A DNA stretch of 64,000 nt. Source: Phycisphaeraceae bacterium (GTDB lineage: Bacteria > Planctomycetota > Phycisphaerae > Phycisphaerales > UBA1924). Positions 1-7,207 of this stretch are shown here, in pieces. Numbering within the stretch: the stretch's first letter is position 1; each line of letters opens with the position of its first letter. A program made the translations under genes and the position numbers. The stretch spans positions 2,806,480 to 2,870,479 of the forward strand of contig JACKHC010000001.1 of assembly GCA_020639235.1 (NCBI GenBank), written 5' to 3'. The notes beneath the pieces were generated by a model. That model was not told the origin of the DNA. It saw nothing but the letters and a program-made list of their open reading frames with translations, and ran no database searches.

Positions 1-433
1 CCGGCTCGCCCGGCGTGAACTCCCGCGGCGCCTGATTCGTCGAGGTCTTGAAGTGGTCGTTCCCCAATCCCCCCTTCCCGCCCTTGGCCAGCACCACCCG
101 GTCCCCCGGCCCCAGATCAAACAACAACTCGTCCGTCTCATCGTCATAGATCAGCGTCCCCGGCGGCAGGTTCAGCACCATGTCCTCCGAGTCCGCGCCG
201 TGCATCGTCTTGCCCTTGCCCGGACCGCCGCTCGCCACCTTCCAGTGGTGCTTGTGGCGAAAGTCCAGCAGCGTCAGCACATTGTCATCCGCCACCGCGA
301 TGACACTCCCCCCGTTCCCGCCGTCCCCGCCGTCCGGCCCGCCCCGCGGGATGTACTTCTCCCGACGGAACGACACGCACCCATCGCCACCATCCCCCGC
401 CTTCACATGAATCGTCGCATGGTCAATAAACAT
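1..433 (-). CDS. obg: GTPase Obg/CgtA, N-terminal part (runs off the window)
   Basis: The first 144 codons of Obg, a ribosome-associated GTPase of 50S maturation and stress control, read from an ATG at 433 (MFIDHATIHVKAGDGGDGCV). The visible part is the glycine-rich Obg fold: GDGGDGCVSFRREKYIPRGG, then GGPDGGDGGNGGSV, then the AKGGKGGLGN motif followed by the NQAPREFTPGEP stretch, all typical and in the family order. The G domain lies beyond the left edge, so nucleotide-binding motifs cannot be checked. The gene is divergent from the pseudopilin at 573, and a double-hairpin repeat at 453-513 sits between them. Identification rests on the conserved N-terminal domain and is secure. Confidence 0.95.
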   Translation of the reverse strand, partial: MFIDHATIHVKAGDGGDGCVSFRREKYIPRGGPDGGDGGNGGSVIAVADDNVLTLLDFRHKHHWKVASGGPGKGKTMHGADSEDMVLNLPPGTLIYDDETDELLFDLGPGDRVVLAKGGKGGLGNDHFKTSTNQAPREFTPGEP

Positions 434-452
434 AGACCGCCCAGTGTAAGGC

Positions 453-513
453 GACCCCTCCTCCCCCGCGCTTGCGGGGGAGGTGCCGTGCGCAAGCACG
501 GCGGAGGGGGCTG
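453..513. repeat. Family A double-hairpin repeat, copy 1
   Basis: Two adjacent hairpins: CCTCCCCCGC/GCGGGGGAGG with a GCTT loop, then CCGTGC/GCACGG with a GCAA loop. They are bracketed by CCCCTC and GAGGGG, which can close an outer stem and give a Y-shaped structure. The same architecture recurs at 2321, 2465, 22926 and 43559. It lies between divergent obg and the pseudopilin gene. No coding capacity is evident. Confidence 0.75.
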
Positions 514-572
514 ATTTCAGTTTGCTCAATATCCGACTTGTCCCACCCCACCCAACCCGCGATCATTCCACC

Positions 573-1448
573 ATGCGACGCATCTCCTCCATCCCGGAGC
601 GGGCGTTCACCCTCATCGAACTCCTCGTCGTCGTCGCAATCATCTCCATCCTCATCGGCATCCTCCTCCCCGCGCTCGGCGGCGCCCGCGAGGCCGGTCG
701 CCTCGTCGCCTGCCAGAACAACTGCCGCCAGTGCACCCAGGCCGCCTATGTCTACTCCACCGAGAACCGCGAGCGCTGGCCCGTCATCCCACTCTCCGAG
801 ACAGGCAACTACCGCCCCTTCAACTCGTGGAACTGGGGCGGCAAAACCTCCTCCCGCTACTGGCTGACGGGGGGCGGCGCGATCAACTACATCCCCGTCG
901 AGGACCGCGTCCTCAACCCCTACCTCTACCCCGATCTCGCCCTCAAAGACCCCGCCGAGACCGACGACGCCCGCATCGAACTCCCCGTCTTCAAGTGCCC
1001 ATCCGACAAGGGCACCATGCAACGCGGCTTCTGGAACGCCAACGCCCAGCGCAACCCCACCATCACCTCATACGATGATGTCGGCACCTCCTACCACATG
1101 AACATGAAGTGGTGGTACGGCATGCGCCGCGACGCCATCAACTCCGGCCAGTACATCAACGACCGCTACCTCTGGGAACGCAACCAGCACATCTGGCTCC
1201 AGGCATCCCTCAACACCCCCGCACGCTTCGTCTGGCTCCACGACCAGACCATGGACTTCGTCTCACAGACCCCCTACGCACTCGACGGCGACCACGGCAA
1301 ACGCAACTACGCCACCGCCGCCTTCATGGACGGCCACGTCGACCACCTCGAAGTCACCCCCAACACCGTCAACACCAACACCTACACGCTCACATTCGAC
1401 CCCAATATCACCACACCCCCGCCCATCCCCACCGGGAACGGGCCATAA
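573..1448 (+). CDS. Type II secretion/type IV pseudopilin-like protein (H-X9-DG type)
   Basis: A 291-residue protein with a classic prepilin N-terminus. A short leader ends before RAFTLIELLVVVAIISILIG, where cleavage and N-methylation would occur before the conserved Phe, and the hydrophobic helix continues from there. Near the C-terminus, DGDHGKRNYATAAFMDGHVD fits the H-X9-DG motif common in planctomycete prepilin-like proteins. The ATG at 573 is chosen because it puts the cleavage motif about 10 residues in; an upstream in-frame extension would bury it. Such proteins are abundant paralogues in Planctomycetes and probably form or decorate periplasmic pseudopili, but this member's role is unknown. 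elbB follows 22 bp downstream. Confidence 0.88.
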   Translation: MRRISSIPERAFTLIELLVVVAIISILIGILLPALGGAREAGRLVACQNNCRQCTQAAYVYSTENRERWPVIPLSETGNYRPFNSWNWGGKTSSRYWLTGGGAINYIPVEDRVLNPYLYPDLALKDPAETDDARIELPVFKCPSDKGTMQRGFWNANAQRNPTITSYDDVGTSYHMNMKWWYGMRRDAINSGQYINDRYLWERNQHIWLQASLNTPARFVWLHDQTMDFVSQTPYALDGDHGKRNYATAAFMDGHVDHLEVTPNTVNTNTYTLTFDPNITTPPPIPTGNGP

Positions 1449-1470
1449 TCCGCATCCGAAACGGAGATCG

Positions 1471-2160
1471 ATGATGACGAAAGTAGCGGTGGTCCTCTCT
1501 GGCTGCGGCGTGTTCGACGGCTCCGAAATCCACGAAGCCGTCTCCGTCCTCACCCACCTCTCACGCCACGGCGCGCGCGTCCAGTGCTTCGCGCCCGACA
1601 CCCAACTCGACGAGATCGACCACCTCGCCCAGAAACCCACCGGCCACAAACGCTCCGTCCTCGTCGAGTCCGCACGCATCGCGCGGGGAGACATCAAACC
1701 CCTCGATCAACTCAAATCAAAGCAGTTCGACGCCGTCGTTTTCCCCGGCGGCTTCGGCGCCGCCAAGAACCTCTGCGACTTCGCTACCAAAGGCCCCGAC
1801 TGCACCGTCAACCCGCAGGTGAAGCGTGTGATCAACGAGTTCCACGAAGAGGGCAAGCCCATCGCCCTCTGCTGCATCGCCCCCGTCATCGCCGCCAAGG
1901 TGCTCGGCAAGGCCAGCGGCGGGTTGGGCTGCGCCGTCACCATCGGCTCCGACAAGGCCACCGCCTCCGCCATCGCCAAAATGGGCTCGACCAACATCGA
2001 CCACGATGTCACCGCCGCCCACTGCGACGACGACAACAACATCATCACCACCCCCGCCTACATGTGCGACGCCAAAATCCACGAGGTCTACGAGGGCATC
2101 GGCCGCATGATCGAACAAACCCTCGAACGCGTCGCCTCCGGCGCCGGCGTGGCGAAGTAA
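1471..2160 (+). CDS. elbB: ElbB-like isoprenoid biosynthesis glyoxalase (DJ-1/PfpI superfamily)
   Basis: A 229-residue protein matching ElbB (YhbL) of the DJ-1/PfpI class I glutamine amidotransferase-like superfamily. Recognisable segments are VVLSGCGVFDGSEIHEAV at the N-terminus, the VVFPGGFGAAKNLCDFA loop, and ALCCIAPVIAAKVLG carrying the putative nucleophilic Cys. The C-terminal ITTPAYMCDAKIHEVYEGIG is also typical. ElbB has been linked to isoprenoid synthesis and has weak glyoxalase activity in E. coli. ATG codons at 1471 and 1474 are both possible; GGAG at 1461 is slightly better spaced for the second. It is followed directly by a dense repeat cluster. Confidence 0.92.
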   Translation: MMTKVAVVLSGCGVFDGSEIHEAVSVLTHLSRHGARVQCFAPDTQLDEIDHLAQKPTGHKRSVLVESARIARGDIKPLDQLKSKQFDAVVFPGGFGAAKNLCDFATKGPDCTVNPQVKRVINEFHEEGKPIALCCIAPVIAAKVLGKASGGLGCAVTIGSDKATASAIAKMGSTNIDHDVTAAHCDDDNNIITTPAYMCDAKIHEVYEGIGRMIEQTLERVASGAGVAK

Positions 2161-2580
2161 GTTCGCACCCTCGCCCCTTGAGGGAGAGGGTGGCGACGAA
2201 GTCGCCGGGTGAGGGGTATCACGACGAGCACCCGAGGGGGGGGCGGCGCGAGCCGGGGGTTCTTCAATTGGAGCCGCGAGGGGATGGGGGGATGGGGGGG
2301 AACCGAGCGGACGGTGATGCTCCCTCCCCCGACGGGGGGGCCGACGGGGGAGGTGTCACGCGAATGCGTGACGGAGGGGGTCATTCTCCCTCTCCGCCTC
2401 CGGGGAGAGGATGACATCGCATCGCGATGACCGGGGGGGTGAGGGGTAATCATCGAATCAACTGCTCCCTCCCCCGTCGCCGACGGGGGAGGTGCCGAGT
2501 GAAACGAGGCGGAGGGGGTCTGTTCCCTCGCCCCTTGAGGGAGAGGGTGGTCGCGAAGCGACCGGGTGAGGGGTTCATAC
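2161..2580. repeat. Cluster of five palindromic repeat elements (families A and B)
   Basis: This 420-bp spacer is almost all repeat. Family B copies lie at 2167-2216, 2384-2451 and 2524-2574: a CCCTC...GAGGG hairpin, a second short hairpin such as GGCGAC/GTCGCC at 2192-2206, then GGGTGAGGGG. Family A copies lie at 2321-2382, with GTCACGC/GCGTGAC at 2355-2372, and at 2465-2520, with the stem CCTCCCCCGTC/GACGGGGGAGG. The stretch 2220-2320 is G-rich and has no recognisable gene. The alternation A/B within one spacer suggests accretion at a permissive site. Confidence 0.75.
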
Positions 2581-2602
2581 CATCACTTCAAGGAGCGTCC
2601 CA

Positions 2603-2935
2603 ATGACCCGCCGACGCAAACAGATCATCATCGCCATCCAACTCGCCGCGATCGCGATCCTGTCAATCCAATACCTCCGGTTTCAAAACGCGCTCGCCGG
2701 AATGCTCCAGCGTCAATCGTCATCGGTGCAGGAAGAGTTCGACGCACTCGTCGCCGAGGGCCTCATCACGCTCAACACCGATCGCGTTTCTCCCGCCCAG
2801 CGCATCTGGCACCGCGTCTTCGAGAACGACGACCACCTCGCCGACAAGTCCCACTCCTGGTGGCAACCCGCAGCGGTGCTCGGCCTCATCGGAACGCTCA
2901 TCCTCGTTTCGACGACCCGGACAACTGACAACTAG
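2603..2935 (+). CDS. Small hypothetical protein with two membrane segments
   Basis: A 110-residue protein of unknown function. Basic MTRRRK is followed by a hydrophobic segment (IIIAIQLAAIAILSIQYL, residues about 8-25), a soluble central stretch of about 60 residues, and a second hydrophobic segment (AAVLGLIGTLILVS, about 88-102). A good Shine-Dalgarno, AAGGAG, lies 8 bases before the ATG. The shape suggests a small inner-membrane protein with a central domain between two helices. No domain is recognised. It sits directly after the repeat cluster and has no obvious operon partner. Confidence 0.6.
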   Translation: MTRRRKQIIIAIQLAAIAILSIQYLRFQNALAGMLQRQSSSVQEEFDALVAEGLITLNTDRVSPAQRIWHRVFENDDHLADKSHSWWQPAAVLGLIGTLILVSTTRTTDN

Positions 2936-3078
2936 TAGAAACTGGCACGCCGGCCAACGGGCGGATGATGAAACTTGGCCGATGCGGGATTGGGTCGGTA
3001 GAAGGGCGGGGGTGTGCCACGGGTTCAACGAAAGGCGTGTCTGAATGGCATAAGTAGCACATCAGTGAACCGCGTATT

Positions 3079-3672
3079 TCATAGCCATGGCGGATCTAAT
3101 ATAATTTCCATGATCGTCCGGCCATTCGCGTTGTATTCAACCGCCTCATGATCACGAATCCATATGACACTGGATAGTTTTTCGTCGCTTTGGCTGACCA
3201 TCGGAAAGGTTGCCCCGATTCGCCATAGCAGGTGGTTATTCAGCGTAGCATACATGTCTACTTGACGGAGATCATACTCAGGTCCTACCCCAACTGCGAC
3301 GGTGGGCGATATGCTGAGAATCCATAGCACATGATTTGGGGGCGCCTTCTCCTTAATCGTATCTAGATCCGGAAGAAAGTTCTCGACCGCGGCTTCGGAC
3401 TGCGGCCATATTCCAATCGGAGCCGTATTGCCGCCGGATGGAGTGATCATGATTCGAGTATATTGAAAGAACCCCGCTCTGGTCCCAATCTCCTTTTCAA
3501 GCGAGCATTCGATTACTCCGTGCGAAGTTCTTGTAATCACGGGAGACTCGTCTGAGGTGGAAATATGTGACGAGGTACATCCTCCACCAGAAAGTAATGC
3601 GCCTGCAACCATGGCTCCCGCCACCCTATTAGTGCGAAGAAGTCGTGCTCCAGTTCGCCGGATGATTCGCAT
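3079..3672 (-). CDS. Hypothetical exported protein, possible lipoprotein, in a lower-GC patch
   Basis: About 197 residues from the ATG at 3672: basic MRIIRRTGARLLRTNR, a short hydrophobic stretch AGAMVAGALLSGG, then GC. This looks like an export signal, but GGGC is a poor lipobox, so lipidation is uncertain. The body contains ECSLEKEIGTRAGFFQYTRI and ends VEYNANGRTIMEIILDPPWL; no family is recognised. Base composition between about 3050 and 3870 is visibly richer in A/T than the surroundings, suggesting recent acquisition. A longer in-frame start exists upstream, but it would put a non-export sequence ahead of the signal and overlap the fragment at 3629. Confidence 0.5.
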   Translation of the reverse strand: MRIIRRTGARLLRTNRVAGAMVAGALLSGGGCTSSHISTSDESPVITRTSHGVIECSLEKEIGTRAGFFQYTRIMITPSGGNTAPIGIWPQSEAAVENFLPDLDTIKEKAPPNHVLWILSISPTVAVGVGPEYDLRQVDMYATLNNHLLWRIGATFPMVSQSDEKLSSVIWIRDHEAVEYNANGRTIMEIILDPPWL

Positions 3673-3865
3673 CCGACAATAAGCGCGTGAGCTCTCGGCG
3701 AAGTGACAAGTCGCCCGTTTCAATGACTGTCGGATCTTGCACAATTTTTGCATGCCCACCCTTTCGGTAATATTTTAGAATATTGATATCAGCGTAATCA
3801 AGAATATGTTCCTTTAAAATAGAGAGCGTCACTCTTTTGGAAGTAATTGACCCATCTATGTGCTG
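3629..3865 (-). pseudogene. Gene fragment of unknown origin next to the transposase remnant
   Basis: In the minus-strand frame ending at 3629 there is a natural-looking protein tail: SITSKRVTLSILKEHILDYA, then DINILKYYRKGGHAKIVQDP, ending NHPANWSTTSSH. Upstream of about 3865 the frame runs into repeat and transposase sequence and stops looking like protein. It is therefore probably the 3' remnant of a truncated low-GC gene, cut by the repeat at 3883 or the insertion sequence. It overlaps the start of the 3079-3672 gene by about 44 bp. No family is recognised and no start codon is convincing. Confidence 0.3.
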
Positions 3866-3882
3866 AATCGGGGGCCGGGCGA

Positions 3883-3904
3883 GCCCCCGGCGCGAGCCGG
3901 GGGC
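3883..3904. repeat. Family D hairpin repeat, copy 1
   Basis: Perfect 9-bp stem GCCCCCGGC/GCCGGGGGC with a GCGA tetraloop. The same hairpin with an inverted loop occurs at 31964-31983, and a degraded version at 43624-43650. It lies just outside the transposase remnant. Confidence 0.6.
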
Positions 3905-3939
3905 ATGGCCTTCCTTCTCCCATTGAGCAACCTCTTGCA

Positions 3940-4431
3940 TCAACGCCTTGCTTGGATGGCGGCGTGGTGGATGGCGAGTTTGGCCAGGACCCACAGCCGC
4001 ACGCGTCGCAGGGTTCTGATCCACGGCGGGGGCGATCCTCCTCCCAGCATCGTCAGCCAACCGAACGATCGCTCCACCGCCGTGCGCAGCCGCGACGCCT
4101 GGCGACGCTTCCGCGCGTCGCCCTCGAGCAGTTCGATCGCGCGCAGACGATCCGCGTGCTGGCGATGACCTTCGCTGATCGAACGCCCGGCCTTGCGCCG
4201 CGGCGCGATCAACCGGGCCCCACGCGACGCGGCCATCTCGTAGAGCGGGTTGGCGTCGTACCCCGCGTCGCCCAGCACGATCGAACCACGCGAGGCCGCA
4301 CGCGACAGAAGCTTCCGCGCCACCACGCACTCGGCGTCGTTGAGCGTCCGCACGCAAAACGCCCGGATATTCCCGCTCCGATCGCACGCCGCGTGCAACC
4401 GGTACCCGCGACGCATCCCCCCATCGGCGTG
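3940..4431 (-). pseudogene. Truncated DDE transposase (IS5/IS4-like), C-terminal half only
   Basis: The frame ending at 3940 encodes about 160 residues of a DDE transposase C-terminus. It reads GYRLHAACDRSGNIRAFCV, a second catalytic Asp in IVLGDAGYDANPLYE, and then RLRTAVERSFGWLTML, the usual E-containing block of IS5/IS4-type enzymes. It ends in LWVLAKLAIHHAAIQARR. The N-terminal half, with the first catalytic Asp, is missing. The coding sequence stops abruptly at about 4431, exactly where duplicated intergenic module X begins. No terminal inverted repeats of an intact element are evident. It cannot encode an active transposase. Confidence 0.75.
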
Positions 4432-4659
4432 CCGGGTGCCACTGCTTGTCCGCGTAGCGGCAAGCAGTACTCTTGCTCTTTCTCCACACCCCATCGCCTC
4501 ACCCATGCGCACACCCGCGCCATCCGCGGCACCTTCTTGCCCCTCTTTCTCGGATTTTTTCTCCTCCCCTGATGCCTGTTGCCTGCTCCCTATGGCCTGT
4601 TCTTCCCTCTGTGGGCTCTTGTGGTGAACGCTTCGCAGCGCACAACCACGACCCGCACC
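4431..4659. repeat. Long duplicated intergenic module X, copy 1
   Basis: About 230 bp that recurs in the same orientation at 5778-6008. It begins with the family C hairpin (ACTGCTTG t CCGC gta GCGG CAAGCAGT at 4441-4468). Next comes a conserved block containing CCACACCCCATCGCCT and CGCACACCCGCGCCATCC, then a variable pyrimidine-rich middle. It ends with a CTCTGTG...TTGTGGTGAACG block and a closing CGCACAACC.CGACCCGCACC. No coding sequence is evident on either strand. It borders the transposase remnant on the left and the 4706-5575 gene on the right. Confidence 0.75.
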
Positions 4660-4705
4660 CGCCTCGTGCCTCAGGCTTTGCCAACTTCCCCGCACGCGCC
4701 GCGAC

Positions 4706-5575
4706 CTATCCCTCGATGCGCACCGGCCGCCAGTACGCCCGGACTCCGTGCTCCTTGAAGCACCGATACAACCGCCCCGACGCGATGAGCTGCTGCCCCC
4801 GCGGCGGCTTCCCGAGATGCTCATGCGAATAGGCAAGATCGAAAGCCCCCATCCCGCCGACATCTTGTCTCAAGTACCGCCATTCCGGATTGATGTACAG
4901 CCCCTCGCGAATACTCAACCACTGACTCTTGTAGTCAGTGAATGGCGATCCATCCTGGGCAATGATCTCGACGCTCGGACTCAGTGGCGGCATCGTGATA
5001 TCGCTGGCGAGCTCCCACCACGGTTCGCCGACCTCGCCCCACGGGACGACCTTTTTGTTCTCGCATACCGGCACAACCGGGAAAAACCGCACGCCGACGA
5101 GCCCCATCGACTCGATGACACGCCGAACCCGATCCGGCACGATCGTCCCCGGATAATCACCGCACACAGTGTCCGCGTTGCAACTCCTGAGCCCTGAAGC
5201 AAGAAACATCGGCGAGAGATCACTGGTCCGCCAGAAACTCTCAACATACTTGCGGCCACCCAAATGGAGCAACGCGGATGCCTCCAGATCACGGCTCGAA
5301 TACCGTCGATCCAGCCAAATGCAAACGCCTCTGTTCGCAGCCTCCCAGTTGGGGTATGCACCGCGCAGGCAGTCTCCTCGAACTAACAAGTCGATGACTT
5401 CCGAAGTGCGCGGGTCGCTCAATGATAAATCAACCGCCCACGAGGTAATGGTGATCTCTCCGCTCCCCCAACCGCGAGCTTTCATCGCGCCGGCCGGAAC
5501 TGCATTCAAGAGCCGATGAAACAACCAATCGGGCACCCGCGAGGCCGATACTTTCAAATGCACCATTTCTTTCAT
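4706..5575 (-). CDS. Hypothetical protein, possibly immunity-protein-like (DUF1629/Imm11-like)
   Basis: A 289-residue soluble protein without signal peptide or membrane segment, starting at ATG 5575; a second ATG three codons in is equally possible. It is rich in W/Y/R. Its C-terminus (QQLIASGRLYRCFKEHG, then VRAYWRPVRIEG) resembles the closing strand-helix-strand of DUF1629/Imm11-type immunity proteins, but this is a weak impression from sequence texture. Conserved-looking acidic motifs occur in GEVGEPWWELASDI. The gene is bracketed by direct copies of module X on both sides and by module Y upstream, so it looks like a repeat-flanked cassette. No toxin partner is visible. Confidence 0.6.
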   Translation of the reverse strand: MKEMVHLKVSASRVPDWLFHRLLNAVPAGAMKARGWGSGEITITSWAVDLSLSDPRTSEVIDLLVRGDCLRGAYPNWEAANRGVCIWLDRRYSSRDLEASALLHLGGRKYVESFWRTSDLSPMFLASGLRSCNADTVCGDYPGTIVPDRVRRVIESMGLVGVRFFPVVPVCENKKVVPWGEVGEPWWELASDITMPPLSPSVEIIAQDGSPFTDYKSQWLSIREGLYINPEWRYLRQDVGGMGAFDLAYSHEHLGKPPRGQQLIASGRLYRCFKEHGVRAYWRPVRIEG

Positions 5576-5664
5576 GCGTCCGCTGCTCGTGCATCGAGGT
5601 GGTAAAAGTGGCAGCCCCCTTCAAGATGCCGCACATCGTTCGCGACAATCGTAGCAAAGGGCCA

Positions 5665-5765
5665 TGTGCCACCGCATGTCCGCAACGCGCCAAGCAGCGC
5701 CCTCCCATCCATCACACCGCATGCATCACCCAGTACCCCACGCGAAGGGGGGGTGGCCTCCCGAT
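5665..5765. repeat. Duplicated intergenic module Y, copy 1
   Basis: About 100 bp similar to 6228-6325: a degenerate family C hairpin (TGCCACCGCATGTCCGCAAC onward), then CATCACACCGCATGCATCAC and a CCCACGCGAAGGGGGGGTGG end. In the second copy the same order is kept with substitutions. It is non-coding and lies between the orphan gene and module X copy 2. Confidence 0.6.
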
Positions 5766-5777
5766 CCTCTCGTGACG

Positions 5778-6008
5778 CCGGGTGCCACTGCTTTTCCGCA
5801 ACGCGGCAAGCAGTGCTCGTCCTCTCACTCCACACCCCATCGCCTCCCCCATGCGCACACCCGCGCCATCCGCGGCACAGTTCTCCCCCACTCCCTCAAT
5901 ATTTTCTCTCGCCCCGATTCCTCCCCTACCCTCGCCTCTTTCCCCCCTCTGTGCCCTCTGTGAGCTCTTGTGGTGAACCCTTCTCAGCGCACAACCGCGA
6001 CCCGCACC
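5778..6008. repeat. Long duplicated intergenic module X, copy 2
   Basis: Direct-orientation counterpart of 4431-4659. It has the same opening hairpin (5780-5815), the same block CCACACCCCATCGCCT and CGCACACCCGCGCCATCC, the same CTCTGTG-rich block and the same end CGCACAACCGCGACCCGCAC. The middle is diverged, so the duplication is not recent or the middle evolves quickly. The stretch 6009-6224 after it is unique and shows no convincing gene on either strand. Confidence 0.75.
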
Positions 6009-6224
6009 GGGAAATACGAAGGCGCACCACCGGTCACTCCGCCTTCCGTCAGCAGCCGGACGACTCGGCCGCCGCACTCGGCCAACGCGAGATGAGCCGA
6101 CGCAACCGATCAGCCGAAATGATCGGCGCTCGCCGCAAGCGTGACCCGCAGCGACATCCCGATGTGTGATCCCTGTTCCCCAACGCTGGCCGGCCGGCCA
6201 TTTCCCTTTCCCCCACTCTTTCCC

Positions 6225-6325
6225 GGGTGCCACTGCTTGTCCGCAACGCGGCAAGCAGTGCTCTCCCAACACTCACACCGCTTGCATCACTTCATACCCA
6301 CACGCGCAGGGGGGGTGACACGCCT
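6225..6325. repeat. Family C hairpin plus duplicated module Y, copy 2
   Basis: Opens with GGGTGCCACTGCTTGTCCGC and the complementary GCGGCAAGCAGTG (6225-6260), the clearest copy of the family C hairpin. It continues into the Y module (CACACCGCTTGCATCACTTC ... GCGCAGGGGGGGTG). Non-coding spacer downstream of the CxxC gene. Confidence 0.65.
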
Positions 6326-6349
6326 GTTCGGACGCTCACGCGCTCCTGC

Positions 6350-6685
6350 TCACCCCACCGGCTTCTTCCAGTCCCAGTCCTCATCCTTGTGGAGTCGCCC
6401 CGCCCCCTGCTTGATGCACCGCTCGCACGCCGCCCCCCCCGCTTCTCCCATCCACATATTGTCCGGCCGCTCTTCGAGGCACATCGTGCATTTCGTGCCG
6501 GCCGGCGCGCTGTTCATATTCCGCAGCACCGTCTCGGTGTACGCGATGGTCAGGCACGAGCCGCAGATCAGCGAGCCCTGATGCCCCTCGACCATGGGGA
6601 ACTGGCCGTCCCATTCCCTGTGGCAGAAATCGCAGAGGAAATCGGAAACCTGCATGTCTTCGTGGTCAGCGCCGGGTCGTTGCAT
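6350..6685 (-). CDS. Hypothetical protein with four CxxC pairs (two zinc sites)
   Basis: A 111-residue protein with four regularly spaced CxxC motifs: CDFC, CGSC, CTMC and CERC. This is the pattern of two treble-clef or ribbon zinc sites, resembling the ClpX-type C4 zinc finger and small regulatory zinc-ribbon proteins. It has no membrane segment or signal peptide and a charged C-terminal tail (HKDEDWDWKKPVG). No Shine-Dalgarno is obvious before the ATG at 6685. It lies 24 bp downstream of a barstar-like gene in the same direction, so the two may be co-transcribed. Zinc binding is inferred; the partner, whether nucleic acid or protein, is unknown. Confidence 0.65.
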   Translation of the reverse strand: MQRPGADHEDMQVSDFLCDFCHREWDGQFPMVEGHQGSLICGSCLTIAYTETVLRNMNSAPAGTKCTMCLEERPDNMWMGEAGGAACERCIKQGAGRLHKDEDWDWKKPVG

Positions 6686-6709
6686 GGTGGGAGTGTAGGT
6701 GATCTCAAG

Positions 6710-7195
6710 CTATCGAATGACAAGTTCGTGCGGTACAAGTGCTGAGACATCCACTGCGACTGAGTTTGGATAGTTCAACACACAGTGAAATGGCGTTGGA
6801 GGTTCGAATACCTCATTCTCATTGTGTCCAGTTGCCCAATACTGACCAGCGCGTTCGAATAGTTCCGTTAGCATATTCTCCATTGGCTCTGCAACCAGAA
6901 ACTGATCGGCATCCATCAACACAACGCACAAGGGAAGATAGTCATACCAACCCACATCCGTTATGCAGTCCCAGAGCGCGTTCAAATTCCGCCCGTAGTA
7001 TTCGGGCAATCGCAACGCCCGCGCGAGTTCATCGTGCATTTCGTTCACGCGACCAGCTCTTGTACACTCGACAACCAATACCAGCGATTGGCCTCCCATC
7101 ACACCAGAAATGGACTTCAACAATAGATCGCGTTGTGCGTGGGCACGCATAAGCCAAGGAGGCTCGGTGGTCGTGAGAATCGAAAGTTCGGGCAT
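6710..7195 (-). CDS. Barstar-family protein (orphan ribonuclease inhibitor-like)
   Basis: A 161-residue protein whose middle carries the barstar signature: ALRLPEYYGRNLNALWDCIT followed by DVGWYDYLPLCVVLMDADQF. This is the helix-loop in which barstar contacts the barnase active site and the following strand. Barstar-like proteins bind and block small secreted ribonucleases. No barnase-like gene is present in this window, so the partner is unknown or the protein serves against an incoming toxin. It follows trmB on the same strand at a 12-bp gap. The N-terminal 35 residues are an unassigned extension relative to classical barstar (about 90 residues). Confidence 0.75.
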   Translation of the reverse strand: MPELSILTTTEPPWLMRAHAQRDLLLKSISGVMGGQSLVLVVECTRAGRVNEMHDELARALRLPEYYGRNLNALWDCITDVGWYDYLPLCVVLMDADQFLVAEPMENMLTELFERAGQYWATGHNENEVFEPPTPFHCVLNYPNSVAVDVSALVPHELVIR

Positions 7196-7207
7196 GACCC
7201 TATTAGA

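Noticed and set aside
2209..2430. 73-codon open frame in the repeat cluster
   Set aside because: Glycine/arginine-rich translation of repeats with no ribosome site or conserved composition.
4431..6325. Possible CRISPR array
   Set aside because: The repeats are long, unevenly spaced and diverged, with no regular short repeat-spacer unit and no cas genes.
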